Shown here: in pieces, positions 60,136 to 64,000 of the stretch | Position numbering within the stretch: the first letter of the stretch is position 1 | Layout: every line of letters begins with the position of its first letter | The notes under the pieces: generated by a model | What the model saw: the letters and a program-made list of their open reading frames with translations, nothing else | Database searches by the model: none | Told to the model about the DNA's origin: nothing | DNA from: JAJRXR01 sp041987545 | GTDB taxonomy: Bacteria; Planctomycetota; Phycisphaerae; Phycisphaerales; UBA1924 | DNA length: 64,000 bases | Direction of reading: 5' to 3' | Assembly (NCBI GenBank): GCA_041987545.1 | Contig: JBHIWH010000005.1 | Location: forward strand, 186,001-250,000 | Program-made: the position numbers and the translations under genes

Positions 60136-60747
60136 ATGACCGCCGCCCGCAAGGCCCAACCCGAGCGTGTGCCCCTGCACGCGGCCCCGGACGCGATCCG
60201 CGGTCGGCTGGCCGGCGGGACGGGCGTGGTCGGGATCACGGGCCCGGTCGGCGCGGGCAAGTCCACGCTCGCGGACCGGCTGGCGCCGGGGTCCGGTGGC
60301 GTCGTGCTCCGCACCGATGACTACCTGCCCGATTACGACTCGCTGCCCGAGCACGAACGCGACCTGCCCGAGCGGGCCGACCTCGCTCTGCTCGGCGAGC
60401 ATCTGCGGGAGCTGGCCTCGGGGCGCCCGGTGGAGGCGCCGACCTGGTGCTTCAAGGAGCACCGCCGGACCGGGACGCGTGTGATTGAACCGGCCGGACT
60501 CATCGTGTGCGAGGGGATCCACGCGCTGCACCCGACGGTCGCCGATGCGTACGACGTGCGGGTGTTCGTGGAGGCGGCGGCGGACGTTCGCTGGGGCCGG
60601 TGGGAGCGGATCGAGACCGAGGCCGAGCGTGGCTGGGGGGTGGAGGCGGCGCGGCGGTACTTCGACGAGGTCGCGGAGCCGACGTTCCGGGCCCGCGCCG
60701 AGGTGTACCGGGCGCTGGCGCACCTGATCGTCGAGAACGACCGCTAG
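60136..60747 (+). CDS. Uridine kinase-like P-loop protein
   Basis: A 203-residue P-loop kinase. Walker A is GPVGAGKST near residue 40. RTDDYLPDYDSLPEHERDLPERADLALL and VCEGIHALHPTVADAYDVRVFVEA match the uridine kinase/PRK layout. I chose the ATG at 60136; the frame is open to 60052 without a better start, and the ribosome site is poor. The sequence does not prove uridine as substrate, but the divergent nucleoside transporter supports a salvage role. The M61 peptidase gene follows after 33 bases on the same strand. Confidence 0.82.
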   Translation: MTAARKAQPERVPLHAAPDAIRGRLAGGTGVVGITGPVGAGKSTLADRLAPGSGGVVLRTDDYLPDYDSLPEHERDLPERADLALLGEHLRELASGRPVEAPTWCFKEHRRTGTRVIEPAGLIVCEGIHALHPTVADAYDVRVFVEAAADVRWGRWERIETEAERGWGVEAARRYFDEVAEPTFRARAEVYRALAHLIVENDR

Positions 60748-60780
60748 ACTCGGGGCGGATCCGGAGCCCAGGAGGTCGCC

Positions 60781-62697
60781 GTGCGTCGATTCGTGCTGCT
60801 TGTGCTGTTGCTGCTCGCACCCCCCGCCATGGCCGCCGAGCCGCGAGTGGAATACGTCGTCCACCTGGACCGCCCCCAAACCCAGACGCTGCGTGTCGAG
60901 CTGATCCTGCGGGACGTCGAGCGGGGCGTGGTCGAGCTGGTCATGCCGACCTGGCGCCCCGGGCGGTACTTCATCCATGATCCCTCGGGCACGGTCCGCT
61001 GGTTCCGCGCGACGGACGGCTCTGGCGAGCCGCTCGGGTGGGAGAAGGTCCGCAAGAACCACTGGCGCGTGACGACCGGCGGGGCGGGCGAGGTCCGTGC
61101 CGAGTACGAGCTATACGCCAACTCGATCAACGACCGGACGCGGCACGTGGACGAGACGCACGCGTTTCTCTCGGGCTCGTCCGTGTTCCTGTTCGACCCC
61201 GAGCGACGAGCCGAGTCGGCGACCGTCCGCATCGAGGCGCCCGACGGCTGGCGGGTGGGCACGGGCCTGGAGCCCGCGGGCGACGACCCCCGCGTGCTGC
61301 TCGCGCCCGACTACGACATCCTCGTGGACTCGCCGATCGAGGTGGGCGAGCAGGAGGTGATCGGGTTCGACGTCCTGGGAGTCCCCCACGAGATCGTGAT
61401 CTGGGGCGAATGGCGTTGGGAGGGCGACCGGCTCGTCGAGGACTTCTCGAAGATCGTCGAGGAGCAGGCGGCGATCTTCGGCGGTCTGCCCTACGAGCGG
61501 TACGTCTTCCTCGTGCACGTCGGCGACGGCCTCGGCGGCGGGACCGAGCACTACAACTCGACGATCATGCAGACGCGGCCGAGCAGCTTCGAGTCCGCGG
61601 ATCGGTACGAGGGCTTCCTCGGGCTTGTGAGCCACGAGTTCTTCCACACGTGGAACGTCAAGCGGCTCCGCCCGGCCGGGATCAACCCGTACGACTACGA
61701 CCGAGAGAACTACACCAAGCTGCTGTGGGTCGCCGAGGGGACGACGAGCTACTACGACGATCTGACGCTCGTCCGCACGGGACAGATCGACGTCGGCGAG
61801 TACCTGGACCGAGTGGGCGGCTCGATGAGCTCGCTCTCGCGGCAGGTCGGGCGCCACGCGCAGAGCCTCGAGGAGTCCAGCTTCGACGCGTGGGTGAAGT
61901 TCACGAAGCGGACGCCGGACTACGGCAACATCGGGATCAGCTTCTACCAGAAGGGCGCCCTGGTCAGCCTGCTGCTGGACCTCGAGCTGCGCCGGCGGAC
62001 CGGGGGCGAAGCCACGCTCGACGACGTGATGCGCTCCCTGTTCGAGCGGTTCCCGCTGGAGGGACCGGGGTTCACGCCCGAGGACCTGATCAGTGTGGTC
62101 GAAGAGCTGTCGGGCTCGGACTTCGGCGCATTCTTTGAGGGCTACGTCGCCGGCACGGCCGAGCTTGATTACGCCGACGTGCTCGACATGGTCGGGCTGG
62201 AGCTGACGTTCAAGCCCAACGCCGACCCGTGGGTCCCCGCGATCGAGTCAGACGACGACGAGGAGGGCGACGACGACGCGCAAGGCGGGGACGAGTACCG
62301 CGAGCGGCCCGCGCTCGGGCTCTCGCTGAACGGCTCGGGCATCGTTCGTTCGGTCCGCGAGGACGGGCCGGCGTTCGGCGCCGGGATCATCGAGGGCGAC
62401 GAGCTGCTCGCGATCGACGGGGAGCGCGTCGCGGGCTCGGACGCGCGGGGCCCGCTGCGGGACGCCGAGCCGGGCGACGAGGTGACGCTGCTGATCGCGC
62501 GGCGCGGCCGCGTGTTCGAGCGGACCGTCACGCTCGGCGCCGAGCCGGACGGCAAGTGGGTCCTGTCCAAGATCGACGAGCCCACCGGCGAGCAAGAGGA
62601 GGCCTTCGAGGCTTGGCTCCATCAGCCCTGGTCGGGGGACGACGAGGACGACGCCTCGGCGGAGGCGGACGCGGCGGACGGCGACGACGCCGACTGA
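60781..62697 (+). CDS. Exported M61-family peptidase with PDZ domain
   Basis: A 638-residue exported peptidase of the glycyl aminopeptidase (M61) family. The GTG at 60781 has CAGGAGG 6 bases upstream and a signal peptide (FVLLVLLLLAPPAMA). An N-terminal beta domain (20-190) is followed by the catalytic domain with the zinc motif H285-E-F-F-H289 (SHEFFHTWNVKRL), preceded by GGGTEHYNST and followed by the third ligand Glu in VAEGTTSYYDD. A PDZ domain lies near 510-590 (VREDGPAFGAGIIEGDELLAIDGE), followed by an acidic tail. Its 3' end overlaps the small membrane protein gene on the other strand by 76 bases. Confidence 0.93.
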   Translation: MRRFVLLVLLLLAPPAMAAEPRVEYVVHLDRPQTQTLRVELILRDVERGVVELVMPTWRPGRYFIHDPSGTVRWFRATDGSGEPLGWEKVRKNHWRVTTGGAGEVRAEYELYANSINDRTRHVDETHAFLSGSSVFLFDPERRAESATVRIEAPDGWRVGTGLEPAGDDPRVLLAPDYDILVDSPIEVGEQEVIGFDVLGVPHEIVIWGEWRWEGDRLVEDFSKIVEEQAAIFGGLPYERYVFLVHVGDGLGGGTEHYNSTIMQTRPSSFESADRYEGFLGLVSHEFFHTWNVKRLRPAGINPYDYDRENYTKLLWVAEGTTSYYDDLTLVRTGQIDVGEYLDRVGGSMSSLSRQVGRHAQSLEESSFDAWVKFTKRTPDYGNIGISFYQKGALVSLLLDLELRRRTGGEATLDDVMRSLFERFPLEGPGFTPEDLISVVEELSGSDFGAFFEGYVAGTAELDYADVLDMVGLELTFKPNADPWVPAIESDDDEEGDDDAQGGDEYRERPALGLSLNGSGIVRSVREDGPAFGAGIIEGDELLAIDGERVAGSDARGPLRDAEPGDEVTLLIARRGRVFERTVTLGAEPDGKWVLSKIDEPTGEQEEAFEAWLHQPWSGDDEDDASAEADAADGDDAD

Positions 62698-62933
62698 GCC
62701 GCGGGCGACCACGCGAGCCAGGACCGGACCGAGATCACGAGCACGACGGCGTTGATCGCGATGCCGGGGGCAGACACGGGCTCGAGCCGCGCGTTGAAGA
62801 CGATCCAGGCGAGGGCGGCGCCGGCGGACCAGAGGAAGCCGTCGCGCTTGTGCCGGGCCAGCCGCCAGAGCATGACGACCATGCAGAGGCCCGCGATCCA
62901 GTCCACGCCGTCGTGCCCGAGGAAGAAGTCCAT
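62622..62933 (-). CDS. Small membrane protein
   Basis: A 103-residue protein with three hydrophobic segments (WIAGLCMVVMLWRLA, FLWSAGAALAWIVFNAR, GIAINAVVLVISVRSWLAW) and a Ser/Ala-rich soluble tail. The tail (about the last 25 residues) lies in the overlap with the M61 peptidase gene. No family is recognised and the ribosome site is weak, but the clean helix pattern and charged loops argue that it is real. Confidence 0.6.
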   Translation of the reverse strand: MDFFLGHDGVDWIAGLCMVVMLWRLARHKRDGFLWSAGAALAWIVFNARLEPVSAPGIAINAVVLVISVRSWLAWSPAAQSASSPSAASASAEASSSSSPDQG

Positions 62934-63062
62934 GGGGCGAGGATAGGGAGGGGCGGGGGCCGGTCCTGGGGCGTGGCCCGGGGGCGTTGACTTGTGGGGA
63001 AACCGGGCGTGCCCTACGCTCGCCGGACGCCGCCCGCCTCAGGGCCCCGAGCAGGAGCGACG

Positions 63063-64000
63063 ATGGCCGAGCACACGTACCGCACGACGCCGGACCAGAC
63101 GCTGACCCGGATGCCCGGGGGCGTGCCGTTCATCATCGGCAACGAGCTGGCCGAGCGGTTCAGCTTCTACGGGATGAAGGGGATCCTGGTCATCTTCATG
63201 ACCACGTACCTCCTGGGCGCCGACGGCGAGCTCGCGACGATGAACCGCGAGGAGGCCCTGACCGTCTACCACAACTTCACGGGCAGCGCGTATTTCTTCC
63301 CGATCATCGGCGCCCTGCTCGCCGACGTCTTCCTCGGCAAGTACCGCACGATCCTGTACCTCAGCCTGCTGTACTGCGTCGGGCACGGCTGCCTGGCGAT
63401 GATGGACATCGCCCCGCACACGATGGGCATCGGGATGAAGCCCTGGCTCTTCGCCGGGCTCGCGTGCATCGCCATGGGCTCGGGCGCCATCAAGCCCTGC
63501 GTGTCCGCCCACGTGGGCGACCAGTTCGGCAAGGGCAACCAGAACCTGCTGACACAGGTCTTCAACTGGTTCTACTTCTCGATCAACATCGGCGCGGCCA
63601 CGTCCATGATCCTCACGCCCATGTTCCTCGAGGGATTCAAGATCGGCGAGAACCCCGAGACGGGCGAGGCGATCACGTTCGGCGGGCCCTGGCTCGCGTT
63701 CGGCACGCCCGGCGTGCTCATGGCGATCGCGACCTTCGTCTTCTGGCTCGGGCGGAACAGGTTCATCCACGTTCCCCCGGGCGGGATCGGGTTCCTGAAG
63801 GAGACCTTCAGCGCCGACGGGCGTCGGGCGGTCTTCAACCTGCTGCCGCTGTTCCTGATCTTCGTGCCCATCTTCTGGGCGATCTTCGACCAGACCGGCT
63901 CGGCGTGGGTGCTCCAGTCCGAGCAGATGAACCGGAACTTCGTCGGCCACGAGTGGCTGCCCGCGCAGATCCAGGCCGTCAACCCGATCCTGATCCTCAC
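63063..64000 (+). CDS. POT-family proton-dependent oligopeptide transporter (partial)
   Basis: The first 312 codons of a transporter that runs off the window end without a stop. It begins MAEHTYRTTPDQTLTRMPGG and then has the PTR2/POT signature NELAERFSFYGMKGILVIFM; ADVFLGKYRTILYLSLLY and the second signature FNWFYFSINIGAATSMIL follow, with GSGAIKPCVSAHVGDQF between them. GCAGGAG lies 6 bases before the ATG at 63063. Members import di- and tripeptides with protons, which fits a genome rich in secreted peptidases. About 8 helices are visible in this part. Confidence 0.93.
   Translation, partial: MAEHTYRTTPDQTLTRMPGGVPFIIGNELAERFSFYGMKGILVIFMTTYLLGADGELATMNREEALTVYHNFTGSAYFFPIIGALLADVFLGKYRTILYLSLLYCVGHGCLAMMDIAPHTMGIGMKPWLFAGLACIAMGSGAIKPCVSAHVGDQFGKGNQNLLTQVFNWFYFSINIGAATSMILTPMFLEGFKIGENPETGEAITFGGPWLAFGTPGVLMAIATFVFWLGRNRFIHVPPGGIGFLKETFSADGRRAVFNLLPLFLIFVPIFWAIFDQTGSAWVLQSEQMNRNFVGHEWLPAQIQAVNPILIL

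Overview
The window is a GC-rich (roughly 70 %), densely coded stretch of bacterial chromosome. Secreted proteins with paired dockerin-like tails ending in Gly-Cys-Pro, a PEP-CTERM-like protein, a lone H-X-DG pseudopilin, a DUF1573 protein and several large secreted peptidases suggest a planctomycete, most likely of the Phycisphaerae. This is inferred from gene content only. I see no rRNA, tRNA, CRISPR array, phage genes or transposase. No gap between genes exceeds 300 bases; the longer ones (42239-42525, 20370-20621, 37331-37558) hold nothing convincing apart from the sites listed.

Region 1 (1-6.7 kb): a dockerin-tailed secreted protein, a type II pseudopilin, an MMPL/RND exporter and a DUF1573 protein. 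Region 2 (6.9-15.7 kb): a nearly complete tryptophan/kynurenine catabolic block. The plus strand carries 3-hydroxyanthranilate dioxygenase, ACMS decarboxylase, kynureninase, kynurenine monooxygenase and a kynurenine formamidase with a histone-H1-like N-terminal tail. The minus strand carries an SDR protein, aminomuconate-semialdehyde dehydrogenase and aminomuconate deaminase. A GxxExxY (PD-(D/E)XK) gene framed by 33-bp inverted repeats sits inside the plus-strand operon, and a related gene-free foldback element lies in the gap before the minus-strand genes. Region 3 (15.8-20.4 kb): cystathionine beta-synthase, a gamma-lyase/synthase, cysteine dioxygenase and a cysteine-sulfinate-decarboxylase-like enzyme, which together could make hypotaurine from homocysteine. 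Region 4 (21.4-27.8 kb): an RpiR regulator divergent from a translationally coupled operon (KamA-like radical SAM enzyme, CoA-transferase A/B, class III aminotransferase), with a PcaF-like thiolase facing its end. This could be an alpha-to-beta amino acid route ending in thiolysis.

Region 5 (27.9-44 kb): DUF488, peroxiredoxin, secreted serine proteases, a frameshifted beta-helix protein, an M24 peptidase, a metzincin-type metalloprotease, ElbB, two small secreted proteins with matching 5' hairpins, a TPR-like protein and a sigma-factor-like protein with a membrane segment and a repeated Gly-rich tail. Region 6 (44-64 kb): proton-translocating transhydrogenase (pntB-AB-AA), a secreted peroxiredoxin, an Nramp-like transporter, HrpA, a serine-hydrolase homologue without its catalytic Ser/Lys, and a possible leader-peptide attenuator ahead of a short aspartokinase/homoserine-dehydrogenase-like fusion. 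It ends with a BtpA-like protein, an HD protein, a nucleoside transporter facing away from a uridine-kinase-like gene, an M61 peptidase, a small membrane protein and a POT-family transporter cut by the window edge.

The most notable observations are the GxxExxY inverted-repeat cassette, the candidate attenuator at 56029-56178, the KamA/CoA-transferase/aminotransferase/thiolase module, the H1-tailed formamidase and the membrane-linked sigma-like protein.
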